Below, piece by piece: positions 1 through 10,341 of a stretch of DNA of 64,000 nucleotides. The stretch's first letter is position 1. Every line of letters starts with the position of its first letter. Made by a program: the position numbers and the translations under genes. Source of the DNA: Armigeres subalbatus (Eukaryota > Arthropoda > Insecta > Diptera > Culicidae); the NCBI RefSeq assembly GCF_024139115.2, contig NC_085140.1:234362371-234426370 (forward strand), read 5' to 3'. The notes beneath the pieces are model-generated. The model was not told where the DNA came from, searched no databases, and saw only the letters and a list, made by a program, of their open reading frames with translations.

Positions 1-593
1 GAATCGAACTCAGGTCCACTGAGTGAGCCACTCGAGTATTTCCAATTCTTGAAAGCGAAATTGATCAAGGTGTAACAGGTTAAGCGTTCTGGTGATTCAA
101 TTATTCTTCGTCATACTTAACGATAGCTTAAATTTACATGACAGGAAAGGTACTTCTAGATGAGAAAGTTTCAGACTCAGTTTGCTGAATGTATCACAGA
201 TTTCTCTTTGAAAAGTATGGAAAGCATTGGTTTACAGCGATGAAATGGTACGTCATGATGGCCACTTTATAGGAATATACGGATATATCTATTCATTCAA
301 CGCTTTTACGAATAAATTAGGTTAGGAAATGTGAAAGATGTTTTGCACCAAAAAACTACGAAAAAAGATCTTCCTTCGTCACGAAAAACGTTTGATTTCG
401 TCTCATCGAAACAAAAAGTATGAACCCTATAGTACAGTGGTTCTTAACTTGGGGTACATGTACTCCTGGAAGTACCTTCGCTGGCCTCAGGGGGTACCTC
501 GGATAAAAATGCGTAATGGCGAATGTATAACAATTAAAATAAAAACTCATTTATAAATGTGTACTTTTTATTCTTAAACTACGTATTGTACCT
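1..593. other. Left flank, no gene; hAT-like terminus near 435
   Basis: AT-rich sequence without a recognisable coding region; the small ORFs on both strands (338-556 and its complement) show no domain. A sequence beginning CAGTGGTTCTTAAC at 435 resembles the terminal repeat of non-autonomous hAT elements and is followed by GGTAC-rich inverted motifs (about 450-510). No matching right-hand terminus was found before or after the satellite, so the element is partial or was overwritten. Confidence 0.4.
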
Positions 594-3524
594 CTGAAGC
601 TCCCTTTCAACAGGCTCAGAAGTATTTTTTTCCAAGTGGCTTGGAAGCTTACTTTCAAAAGGCTTGAATGGCTCCTTTCAAGAGGCTCATAATCCTCCTT
701 TCAAGAGGCTCGGAAGCCTCCTTTCAAGAGGCTCGGAAGCCTCCTTTCAAGAGGCTCGGAAGCTTTCTTTCAAGAGGCTCGGAAGCTTTCTTTCAAGAGG
801 CTCGGAAGCTTTCTTTCAAGAGGCTCGGGAGCCTCCTTTCAAGAGGCTTGGGAGCCTCCTTTCAAGAGGCTTGGGAGCCTCCTTTCAAGAGGCTTGGGAG
901 CCTCCTTTCAAGAGGCTTGGGAGCCTCCTTTCAAGAGGCTAGGGAGCCTCCTTTCAAGAGGCTAGGGAGCCTCCTTTCAAGAGGCTAGGGAGCCTCCTTT
1001 CAAGAGGCTAGGGAGCCTCCTTTCAAGAGGCTAGGGAGCCTCCTTTCAAGAGGCTAGGGAGCCTCCTTTCAAGAGGCTAGGGAGCCTCCTTTCAAGAGGC
1101 TCGGAAGCCTCCTTTCAAGACGCTAGGAAGCCTCCTTTCAAGACGCTAGGAAGCCTCCTTTCAAGACGCTCGGAAGCCTCCTTTCAAGAGGCTTGGGAGC
1201 CTCCTTTCAAGAGGCTTGGGAGCCTCCTTTCAAGAGGCTTGGGAGCCTCCTTTCAAGAGGCTTGGGAGCCTCCTTTCAAGAGGCTTGGTAGCCTCCTTTC
1301 AAGAGGCTTGGTAGCCTCCTTTCAAGAGGCTTGGGAGCCTCCTTTCAAGAGGCTTGGGAGCCTCCTTTCAAGAGGCTTGGGAGCCTCCTTTCAAGAGGCT
1401 TGGGAGCCTCCTTTCAAGAGGCTTGGGAGCCTCCTTTCAAGAGGCTTGGGAGCCTCCTTTCAAGAGGCTTGGGAGCCTCCTTTCAAAAGGCTTGGGAGCC
1501 TCCTTTCAAGAGGCTTGGGAGTCTCCTTTCAAGAGGCTTGGGAGCCTCCTTCCAAGCGGCTTGGGAGCCTCCTTCCAAGCGGCTTGGGAGCCTCCTTTCA
1601 AGAGGCTTGGGAGCCTCCTTTCAAGAGGCTTGGGAGCCTCCTTTCAAGAGGCTTGGGAGCCTCCTTTCAAGAGGCTTAAGAGCCTCCTTTCAAGAGGCTT
1701 GAGATCCTCCTTTCAAGAGGCTTGAGAGCCTCCTTTCAAGAGGCTTGAGAGCCTCCTTTCAAGAGGCTTGAGAGCCTCCTTTCAAGAGGCTTGAGAGCCT
1801 CCTTTCAAGAGGCTTGAGAGCCTCCTTTCAAGAGGCTTGAGAGCCTCCTTTCAAGAGGCTTGAGAGCCTCCTTTCAAGAGGCTTGAGAGCCTCCTTTCAA
1901 GAGGCTTGAGAGCCTCCTTTCAAGAGACTTGAGAGCCTCCTTTCAAGAGGCTTGGGAGCCTCCTTTCAAGAGGCTTGGGAGCCTCCTTTCAAGAGGCTTG
2001 GGAGCCTCCTTTCAAGAGGCTTGGGAGCCTCCTTTCAAGAGGCTTGGGAGCCTCCTTTCAAGAGGCTTGGGAGCCTCCTTTCAAGAGGCTTGGGAGCCTC
2101 CTTTCAAGAGGCTTGGGAGCCTCCTTTCAAGAGGCTTGGGAGCCTCCTTTCAAGAGGCTTGGGAGCCTCCTTTCAAGAGGCTTGGGAGCCTCCTTTCAAG
2201 AGGCTTGGGAGCCTCCTTTCAAGAGGCTTGGGAGCCTCCTTTCAAGAGGCTTGGGAGCCTCCTTTCAAGAGGCTTGGGATCCTCCTTCCAAGAGGCTTGG
2301 GAACCTCCTTTCAAAAGGCTTGAGAGCCTCCTTTCAAGAGGCTTGGGAGCCTCCTTTCAAGAGGCTTGGGAGCCTCCTTTCAAGAGGCTTGGGAGCCTCC
2401 TTTCAAGAGGCTTGGGAGCCTCCTTTCAAGAGGCTTGGGAGCCTCCTTTCAAGAGGCTTGGGAGCCTCCTTTCAAGAGGCTTGGGAGCCTCCTTTCAAGA
2501 GGCTTGGGAGCCTCCTTTCAAGAGGCTTGGGAGCCTCCTTTCAAGAGGCTTGGGAGCCTCCTTTCAAGAGGCTTGGGAGCCTCCTTTCAAGAGGCTTGAG
2601 AGCCTCCTTTCAAGAGGCTTGAGAGCCTCCTTTCAAGAGGCTTGAGAGCCTCCTTTCAAGAGGCTTGAGAGCCTCCTTTCAAGAGGCTTGAGAGCCTCCT
2701 TTCAAGAGGCTTGAGAGCCTCCTTTCAAGAGGCTTGAGAGCCTCCTTTCAAGAGGCTTGAGAGCCTCCTTTCAAGAGGCTTGAGAGCCTCCTTTCAAGAG
2801 GCTTGAGACCCTCCTTTCAAGAGGCTTGGGAGCCTCCTTTCAAGAGGCTTGGGAGCCTCCTTTCAAGAGGCTTGGGAGCCTCCTTTCAAGAGGCTTGGGA
2901 GCCTCCTTTCAAGAGGCTTGGGAGCCTCCTTTCAAGAGGCTTGGGAGCCTCCTTTCAAGAGGCTTGGGAGCCTCCTTTCAAGAGGCTTGGGAGCCTCCTT
3001 TCAAGAGGCTTGGGAGCCTCCTTTCAAGAGGCTTGGGAGCCTCCTTTCAAGAGGCTTGGGAGCCTCCTTTCAAGAGGCTTGGGAGCCTCCTTTCAAGAGG
3101 CTTGGGAGCCTCCTTTCAAGAGGCTTGGGAGCCTCCTTTCAAGAGGCTTGGGAGCCTCCTTTCAAGAGGCTTGGGAGCCTCCTTTCAAGAGGCTTGGGAG
3201 CCTCCTTTCAAGAGGCTTGGGAGCCTCCTTTCAAGAGGCTTGGGAGCCTCCTTTCAAGAGGCTTGGGAGCCTCCTTTCAAGAGGCTTGGGAGCCTCCTTT
3301 CAAGAGGCTTGGGAGCCTCCTTTCAAGAGGTTTGGGAGCCTCCTTTCAAGAGGCTTGGGATCCTCCTTCCAAGAGGCTTGAGAGCCTCCTTTCAAGAGGC
3401 TTGGGAGCCTCCTTTCAAGAGGCTTGGGAGCCTCCTTTCAAGAGGCTTGGGAGCCTCCTTTCAAGAGGCTTGGGAGCCTCCTTTCAAGAGGCTTGGGAGC
3501 CTCCTTTCAAGAGGCTTGGGAGCC
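594..3524 (+). repeat. 23-bp hairpin satellite, array 1 (about 127 units)
   Basis: Head-to-tail repeats of a 23-bp unit made of the arm AGCCTC, a 7-base CTTTCAA loop, the complementary arm GAGGCT and a 4-base spacer. Spacer variants come in blocks: CGGA (about 690-835), TGGG, AGGG (about 935-1085), a GACGCT arm variant (1110-1170), TGGG, TGAG (1680-1935), TGGG, TGAG (2595-2805), TGGG to the end. Units at the left edge (594-720) are the most diverged, as expected when unequal exchange homogenises the middle. Because 23 is not a multiple of 3 and the main unit has no stop on this strand, all three plus frames stay open and yield a 23-residue peptide repeat. That is a by-product of the unit and not evidence of a gene. 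Confidence 0.97.
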
Positions 3525-4328
3525 TTATAACCCGCCAGCCTGTCGAGCTTCCCGTTCGTAGATGGGTGGCTTAAAGCGCCACTCCTTAAAGGAGACCACC
3601 CAGCAGATTTAGGTTTGCCCGGCCTGAGACCCTCCAGGAGAAGGGGTTGAGTTTTCCCGAACTAGGGAAGGAAGCTAACTGGCTGCCTTAGAAAATAGGG
3701 ACAGAGGTTCGATGCGAATCCTGCCAACTAACGCTTCAAAATACCCTTCTAATTATTAGTCGGAACTAAAGTTTCGTGCCGTGTGTTTTCCTCATCGGTT
3801 AAGTCTGAAGATCCCTTGAACGAAAAGCTTCCAATTCGAGAGTGATCGAAGTCGATTTCGGGTCGACTACCCAGCAACATCTAAACACGAAAACAACGAA
3901 ACGAACCATATGAAAATCCTTAGCAAAAAACTAATTTCTTTCTGGTACTCTACCGCATACAGGAAAACATTTGGGAACTACTGATCACATTTATTCTATC
4001 CTCCCACAGGTGGCAGCTATCGCCAAGCTCAAAACAGAAAGCTTTCATTCACAGCGATTTTATTGGTAGACACCTTCTTACATCTCTTCACTCGATCGAT
4101 CTCTTTCGCTACATACTCGCCTAGGTCTTTCCTTTCCCTTCTACGCTTGTTCGCTCTCTACGGGCGATCCCTATCGTGTGTGTTCTACAACAGGTTTACT
4201 CTTCTTCCCTCATGCGCTCCTAGCAAAGACTCACTTCTGCGGCTACGGATACAAGTGTTTACTACACGGCTACGGCTACACTTTCTGCATCACGATTTCG
4301 GGGCGCTGCAGCTACCTATTTCAGCCAC

Positions 4329-4994
4329 ATGCTGCGGTGGCGGTGTTTAGGGGAGACGATATTTAATGGGTGTACGGTACGGAGGTTTAGTCAATGGACT
4401 CCATTCATACACGGTCGGTTGATGGACCGACTATTGTTCGTGCCTTTCGGTCACATGCGCATGGACGACACAAAAACAATAAGCATGCTTGCCTGGTACT
4501 TACGCGACAACCTAGGAATTACGTGCGGGTGTTTCGATGGGTGTGGGTGGGCCGGCGGTGGCACCGAAGCTGCTGAAGCACACTACTCCGGTCCTGTACG
4601 ATCACGGCTGCAATCAGACGATGCGATTTTGCCCTCTCTCCACTGGATACGCGGACTTATGCGCGAACGCGACACGTGCGTTCGATCGTCCCAGCTCGTC
4701 TTCGGTTGCTGTTGCTGGCTGACGACACGGTTTGTTGGTAGCGACCTGCCTGTCCAGGGTGCGGAATTAGTGAGTGCTACCCTCTTCCGGCCACGCGTGT
4801 CCCGGGTATCCTCCGAAATCGAAAGGTGGGGTCAAGAGCGATCTCTGACTTTGGGTGATGTGCCGGCAATGGCCTCCGCGGCCGCGAATCCTATTAAAGA
4901 CAAGCTCAACACACGTGCTCCACCTTTTGCATTTCAAATCCACTGTCTTACCTCTTGTACAAAGAAACAACACACACTTGCCGCCTACTATTAA
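4329..4994 (+). CDS. Unrecognised 221-codon ORF, doubtful
   Basis: The longest open frame in the spacer between the satellites. The predicted protein is rich in Cys, Trp and Arg, has no signal peptide, membrane segment or repeat that I can see, and ends just after a Thr/His/Ala tail. It lies in a GC-rich patch where chance ORFs are long, and a second plus frame and a minus frame are also open over part of it. No promoter, splice site or known domain supports it. More likely chance or transposon debris than a gene. Confidence 0.15.
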   Translation: MLRWRCLGETIFNGCTVRRFSQWTPFIHGRLMDRLLFVPFGHMRMDDTKTISMLAWYLRDNLGITCGCFDGCGWAGGGTEAAEAHYSGPVRSRLQSDDAILPSLHWIRGLMRERDTCVRSSQLVFGCCCWLTTRFVGSDLPVQGAELVSATLFRPRVSRVSSEIERWGQERSLTLGDVPAMASAAANPIKDKLNTRAPPFAFQIHCLTSCTKKQHTLAAYY

Positions 4995-5120
4995 GTCCGT
5001 TTTATCTATACGGAACGATTAACTTGGGAAAGGGAAAGTTTAATTAGCAAATCTACTCAGGAATTTCACATGGTCTTAAGTACCTAATTAAGCACACCAC
5101 GACGCGACACACTGAACCGA

Positions 5121-5528
5121 TCACTCTTGCCTCTTCCACAATTCGAAACGAAGTGGACGATCAAAGCCTAAGAATGTCCTCAGATACCGGCAAATTTCCA
5201 GACTTTTGGTTTCGAGGTCGCGAAATTGGACGAAGTCAAATTTCGCGAATGTCACATTGTTAGAAATGTACTCTGAAACATTAGATGGCCTGATGACCTC
5301 TCTTTCTAGCGGCCGTTTAATTCCCAAATTAAACTCTCTTCCCATGTTCGGAAGAAGTGGGCCAAGCCGAACGGGAAAGGTCATTGCATCCTGAATGGAT
5401 ACCTTGCCAGGTCGATGTCCGCTAATAGAAATTGCAGATTTGCATATGACCCTGCTCGACAAACATTTAACTGTTGGCGCGTGTAACTGAGTTGGGGACT
5501 CATTTACGCAATCGTATGCCAATTGCAA
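5121..5528 (-). CDS. Unrecognised 135-codon minus-strand ORF, doubtful
   Basis: Minus-strand open frame just left of the second satellite array. The predicted peptide is basic, with an Arg/Leu/Glu-rich C-terminal half and no motif I recognise. It lacks supporting context and could be part of a decayed element on the minus strand. Confidence 0.15.
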   Translation of the reverse strand: MQLAYDCVNESPTQLHAPTVKCLSSRVICKSAISISGHRPGKVSIQDAMTFPVRLGPLLPNMGREFNLGIKRPLEREVIRPSNVSEYISNNVTFAKFDFVQFRDLETKSLEICRYLRTFLGFDRPLRFELWKRQE

Positions 5529-5672
5529 CTCTGTGAAGGATGTGATCTAGTGCGGTGGACAAAGTTTAAAGTTTAAATGAAAAAAACGACTGAACATGCA
5601 GACACGTGAAATAACGAAAACCGATAAATAATTGCAGTGAAAGGAAACATTTAAAAAAAGCGTACTTGTTAC

Positions 5673-6130
5673 AGCCTCCTTTCAAGAGGCTTGGGAGCCT
5701 CCTTTCAAGAGGCTTGGGAGCCTCCTTTCAAGAGGCTTGGGAGCCTGCTTTCAAGAGGCTTGGGAGCCTCCTTTCAAGAGGCTTGGGAGCCTCCTTTCAA
5801 GAGGCTTGGGAGCCTCCTTTCAAGAGGCTTGGGAGCCTCCTTTCAAGAGGCTTGGGAGCCTCCTTTCATGAGGCTTGGGAGCCTCCTTTCAAGAGGCTTG
5901 GGAGCCTCCTTTCAAGAGGCTTGGGAGCCTCCTTTCAAGAGGCTTGGGAGCCTCCTTTCAAGAGGCTTGGGAGCCTCCTTTCAAGAGGCTTGGGAGCCTC
6001 CTTTCAAGAGGCTTGGGAGCCTCCTTTCAAGAGGCTTGGGAGCCTCCTTTCAAGAGGCTTGAGGGCCTCCTTCCAAGAGCCTTGAGAGCCTCCTTTCAAG
6101 AGGCTTGGGAGCCTCCTTTCAAGAGGCTGG
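5673..6130 (+). repeat. 23-bp hairpin satellite, array 2 (about 20 units)
   Basis: Same unit, orientation and TGGG spacer type as array 1, with private variants (a GCCTGC arm near 5744, CATGAGGC near 5868, TGAGGGCC near 6060). The last unit runs straight into reverse-transcriptase sequence at about 6131. Orientation and unit type match array 1, so the arrays are probably one array split by the 3525-5672 sequence or a segmental copy. Confidence 0.95.
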
Positions 6131-6164
6131 GGTATATTATCAGTTCAAATGAAGACCTAAATCA

Positions 6165-7714
6165 GTCATCAGATTCATCAGTGAACGAAATAACTGATCT
6201 AGAAAGATTCAGGAACGATGCATGTGTTCTGACCACACAATTTTTTTCTGAAAGAAAGGTCGAATGGGCCATAGATTCCTTTGAACCTTTCAAATCACCG
6301 GGTAGTGATGGAATTTTTCCTGTACTGCTGCAAAAAGGTAAGGCAATTTTAATACCTATCCTCACAAAGCTGTTTCAAGCAAGTTTATCGCTAAGCTACA
6401 TTCCGTCAGTTTGGCGACAAGTACGGGTGACATTTATCCCCAAGGCAAATAAAAAGGATAAAACCTCACCAAAATTCTTTAGGCCGATAAGCTTGTCCTC
6501 CGTTCTACTGAAAACAATGGAAAAATAATAGATTTACATATCAAGTTATTGTATTCAACCCAACTACCGTTAAGCAAACACCAATTCGCTTACCAGGAAG
6601 GTAAATCATCAGTAACCGCATTACATGCAGTTGTTACAAAATTAGAAAAATCTTTTGGAGCAAAACAAATTTCCTCTGCTGCTTTCTTAGATATAGAGGG
6701 AGCTTTTGACAACACTTCTCATAATTCCATAAAAAAGGCAATGTCAAGTCGTGGCTTCGATTAATGCATTGTAAATGTTAAAATGTTAAATGTAGAAATG
6801 TTAACAAAAAAAGAAATATGGAAATTCTTACATTTGTGTTAGAGCAATCAAAGGGTGCCCACAAGGAGGCGTATTATCACCTTTACTGTGGCCTTTAATA
6901 GTAGATGATCTTCTCATATCGTCAGCGAAACCAATTACTTCGAAGCCCTGGGCTATAAGGTATAATTGGTTTCGCTGACGATATTGTCATAATGGTACGA
7001 GGCAAATACAATGACATTATCGCCAACAGAATGCAAACTGCTTTAAACTATGTCTCCACGTGGTGCGATAGAGAAGGATTGAGTGTAAATCCTTCCAAAA
7101 CAACTATTGTGCCCTTCACGCGTAAGAGTAAATTCTCATTAAACAACATGATGTTGAAAGGTACACGATTGGAACTTTCGAATACAGTTAAATTTCTTGG
7201 CGTAGTTCTTGATAGCAAACTTAACTGGAACATGCATTCAGAACACGCCATTAATAAAGCGACAAATGTTCTATGGATTAGTAAACGAACTTTTGGTAGG
7301 CAATAGGGACTTAAGCCGAAAATGATCCATTGGATATATTCAGCTATAGTAAAACCAAGAATTACCTATGGTTCGTTGGTCTGTTGGCCAAAGACGAAAG
7401 AGAAGAATGCTCAGATGAAGCTCGAAAAACTTCAACGATTAGCGACTATCTCAATTACAGGTGCAATGAGCAGTACACCATCGAGTGCACTAAATGCTTT
7501 ACTGTACATGCTTCCTCTGAATCAAATTGTACAATTAGAAGCTGAAAAGATTGCCTTGAGGATCAGAAGATCCGAAAACCTCTTAGGAGGTGACCTTAAG
7601 GGTCATCTTAGCATTCTAAAAAACTTTAGTATAAACTCCATAGTAATAAACAATGAAGACTGGATGGAGAAAAAGTACAATTTCAATAGACTGTTCAAAG
7701 TAATATATGGTTGA
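6165..7714 (+). pseudogene. Reverse transcriptase pseudogene of the LOA/R1-type element
   Basis: The RT domain is spread over at least four frame segments (6165-6528, 6549-6764, about 6841-6920, 6962-7306) followed by 7322-7714. The aspartate pair of the active site (FADD, 6971-6982) is kept. The region just before it is replaced by an inverted copy of the same codons (see 6916-6984) and carries an extra TA that breaks the frame. It normally copies element RNA at a nicked chromosomal target; this copy cannot encode a continuous enzyme. Confidence 0.85.
6916..6984. repeat. Perfect 22-bp inverted repeat over the RT active-site codons
   Basis: Positions 6916-6937 are the exact reverse complement of 6963-6984, which encode the IGFADDI active-site stretch. 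The 25-base loop (6938-6962) corresponds to normal element sequence (GYKV codons). The right arm is in the expected place in the RT; the left arm replaces what should be upstream RT sequence, so the left arm is the derived copy. Confidence 0.9.
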
Positions 7715-8133
7715 ATGGGGGACCAACACTTCGTTCAGGATCAATTACGTTTTATACTGACGATTCAAAATTCAATAACCAAGTGGGAGCAGGAGTTACT
7801 GGCCCTGGGATAGAAATATCGATTCCCATGGGCAGTTGGCAATCCGTATTCCAAGCGGAAGTTCACGCATTTCTAGAGTGCTCTGTAATATATTTGCTTA
7901 GGAACTACAGACACTCAAATATATGCATAATGTCCGACAGCCAAGCAGCTTTGAATGCTCTAAAGTCGGCAACATGCACTTCAAAACAAGTTTGGGAATG
8001 CATTCAGTCCCTCCAAAAATTAACTTGTCAGAACCAAGTCAATCTATATTGGGTTCCAGGACACTGTGGAACAGATGGTAACGAAAAAGCCGATATGCTG
8101 GCGAGACTCGAATCATCAAGTCGGTTTACATGA
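7711..8133 (+). CDS. RNase H domain of the LOA/R1-type element (isolated fragment)
   Basis: Open for 140 codons and the best preserved part of the element. Type I RNase H signature residues are present: D17 in TDDSK (usually TDGSK), E50 in FQAEV, D76 in SDSQAA, H118 in WVPGHCG and D128 in NEKAD. In the family this domain removes the RNA strand during element replication. The ATG at 7711 is internal to the original ORF2 rather than a native start. It is no longer joined in frame to the RT upstream, and a stop follows at 8131 before the terminal Cys/His region (8340-8576). Confidence 0.8.
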   Translation: MNGGPTLRSGSITFYTDDSKFNNQVGAGVTGPGIEISIPMGSWQSVFQAEVHAFLECSVIYLLRNYRHSNICIMSDSQAALNALKSATCTSKQVWECIQSLQKLTCQNQVNLYWVPGHCGTDGNEKADMLARLESSSRFT

Positions 8134-8649
8134 CCGGAACCTTTTTGCAGCTTACCAACTTCTTCTCTTCGTATGGAGCTGAAGGTATGGTAATCAATGA
8201 AAAGAGAAACCAATTTTAGGAACGCAACTAATGCCAGGCAATCGAAACGCTTTATCACTCCAAATGTTTCCATGACTCGCAACATCTTAGAATTATCTAA
8301 AAGAGACCTAAGCACTTATACGGGTCTCATTACAGGTCATTGTCCGAGTCGATATCATTTGAAGCTTATAGGGAAACTGATCTATGTCGCTTAAGTGACA
8401 TAGAAAAAGAAGACTCGGAACATCTGTTATGCCGTTGTCCGGCAATTTTTCGAACAAGACAAAAGTTCTTCATCAAGGGGCTTATAGAACCACTTGAGCT
8501 TGGTAGAACAAAACCCAATTCGGTGATGCATTTCATTCGAAAAGCTGAGCCGTGCTGGGGGAATATATTACAATAGATCAAAAAAAAATGGTCGCAGTGA
8601 TAAAAATACCCGACAAGGAAAAGTAGGGTGTACATAAAAAAACATTACT

Positions 8650-9095
8650 TTTGATCTACATTTTTTGTTTTAGATTTCTCGAAAAAGTCGTTTTCGGCAA
8701 CTTTTGATGGGTAAATATGCTCAATATCCTTTTCCCATCAAAAATCATAATCGTTTTTCTGTCAAAACTACATTTTTTCAAAAGTTGATATCTCCAGATA
8801 GGACAGACCAAAAAAATATGTTTACACGGCATTTGAAAGAGCAATTCATATTCTTCATTATGTCAAAAAATTGGAGATATGTTGTTTTTTTTATCTCAAG
8901 TTTTACCAATTTTACTGAAGTCATGTTTTTTAAATTATATTTATATAACTCGACAATGGAAGAAGATACAGACGTTATTCTTATAGCAAAACACGCCCAA
9001 AAAGTCTTCAGAAGGTGACATTCGTGAAAAATGAAGCTCTAAAAGTCACCCGAAGACGACTTTTTCGAGAAATCTAAAACAAAAAGTAGATCAAA
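8650..9095. mobile_element. Short element with about 46-bp terminal inverted repeats
   Basis: Positions 8650-8697 and 9050-9095 are near-perfect inverted copies sharing GATTTCTCGAAAAAGTCGT. The interior is AT-rich. The 104-codon ORF inside (8704-9018) is low complexity and most likely chance. No clear target duplication was seen, so class is unknown; it sits immediately after the tail of the LOA/R1-type element. Confidence 0.6.
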
Positions 9096-10331
9096 TATAC
9101 TGTTTGTTGAGGTACATGCTAATAAAATTAGGTAAAATTGCTCTAAATCAGCCAACTTAAGAGCTACAGAAAAAGAATTTAAGCATTTTTTTTTTAATAA
9201 GCTGCTCTACAACTTTGTAGAACATAGAAAACCGAGATATAAAAAAAATATTTTCTAATTTTTTTATATGATGGGCCACCCTATTTTTTGATAACACCAT
9301 AATGATGGCCTTACTATTTCGAACAATTTTGTAGAAAACATTTTTTTCTAAAAAAATATAGTGTTGCCGTAAAATGCATCTTTTCGCGTAAAACTGTATC
9401 CTGGACCATAGTGCAATGATTTAATGCAAACTAATTTTTTATATGTAGAATTTAAGCTTTTAAAACAGAAATCGGCAGAACTAATCCGCATGATCCTTGA
9501 AAATCTCAAACTTAATCCATTCAAAGATTATGTATAAGTTGAATTTATGATCTATCTTTTTTTGTCTTTATTAGCGAGACTTTCAGCCCATGATTTATCT
9601 CAAAATTAGACTTTTTGCTAATATTTTAAGAAATTGGATCATGGCAATGGCATTTTTAAATGTTTTTTTTATTGTTGTGACATGCGTTTTTTTTTATTGA
9701 AATCACTATAAGTTACAAATATATAAATTATTATCCAACATTTTTATTTTATGAGGCACATTTCATAGATGCTTAGCCTATGCATTTGATTCATCAACTA
9801 AATTCATTATTTTAAGCTTAATTTCTAGACATGTCCATTTTACCCACACACTTTGTCCATTTCATCGTCGTTATGAATGACCAAATCTTTCTTTTAAATG
9901 ACCTTCACAAACACAACTTCTCGATGGTCCGATCAGAATACTGATATCATTTATTAAACATAGATGTTGATTGCCATGATAAAAATTAGAAGTGAAAACA
10001 GATAACTCCATTAAGAAACTTCCGACATGAAGGGTCCCAAAAGAAATATATTTAAAAATCGAGCAATTTGTGAGGACGGAATAAATTGAACGATTATTAA
10101 TTTGGCCAAGCTTGAAAAAGAAGCGAAGACAAATAATGTCGGTATACAATCTCATCTCCACTAGCAAAAGGAATGGTCGAATGAATTGCTCGTATACCGT
10201 CGCGTGCGAAAAAATATCGATAAAACATCATGAAGTAAGCCACTAATCAATTTCTTTGTTTTTTGCAGATTAATTTTACTCCATTGTGACCATTTGTCTT
10301 GTCATGAGACCTTCCCATAAAACATTTTCTT
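9096..10331. other. AT-rich intergenic sequence
   Basis: Contains poly(A)/poly(T) runs and the phrase GGGCCACCCTATTTTTTG near 9270, which resembles wording inside the foldback element at 40008-42290 (GGGTGGCCCC...). A 98-codon minus ORF (9871-10167) has no recognisable domain. Nothing else is supported. Confidence 0.5.
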
Positions 10332-10341
10332 CCAAAATCAT

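Larger units (their letters stand above)
3525..5672. other. Spacer between the two satellite arrays, unassigned
   Basis: About 2.1 kb separates the arrays. It begins with a moderately GC-rich stretch (3525-3740) and contains a GC-rich block at 4300-4900. The longest ORFs are 4329-4994 on the plus strand (221 codons) and 5121-5528 on the minus strand (135 codons). Neither shows a motif I recognise, and both overlap ORFs in other frames. A degenerate transposable element is the likeliest content given the neighbourhood, but I cannot name one. Confidence 0.5.
6131..8640 (+). mobile_element. LOA/R1-type non-LTR retrotransposon, 5'-truncated and decayed
   Basis: In order on the plus strand: RT fingers (FKSPGSDGIF, WRQVRVTFIPKA, FRPISLSS) at 6240-6528; a block with FLDIEGAFDN at 6549-6764; GCPQGGVLSP at 6850-6890; catalytic GFADDI at 6968-6985; thumb and linker at 6992-7714; a type I RNase H domain at 7711-8133; and a terminal domain with a Cys/His motif (EHLLCRCPA) ending near 8576. 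RNase H after an R1-like RT fits the LOA lineage of insect elements. The endonuclease and first ORF are missing because the 5' end is cut at the satellite junction. A stop at 6526 and several frameshifts make it non-functional. A short A-rich tail with GTAGGGTGTAC follows at about 8580-8640. Confidence 0.85.

Noticed and set aside
1239..3574. Long ORFs encoding a 23-residue GASFQEAWEPPFKRL-type repeat protein
   Set aside because: All three plus frames are open at once because the 23-bp unit lacks stops; units drift between frames with single-unit variants, and no start context or flanking gene structure exists.
594..6130. CRISPR-like array
   Set aside because: Units are contiguous 23-bp copies with a 4-base spacer and no unique spacers; the host is a eukaryote.
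8704..9018. 104-codon ORF inside the inverted-repeat element as a transposase
   Set aside because: Low-complexity Phe/Lys/Ile-rich text without any catalytic pattern.
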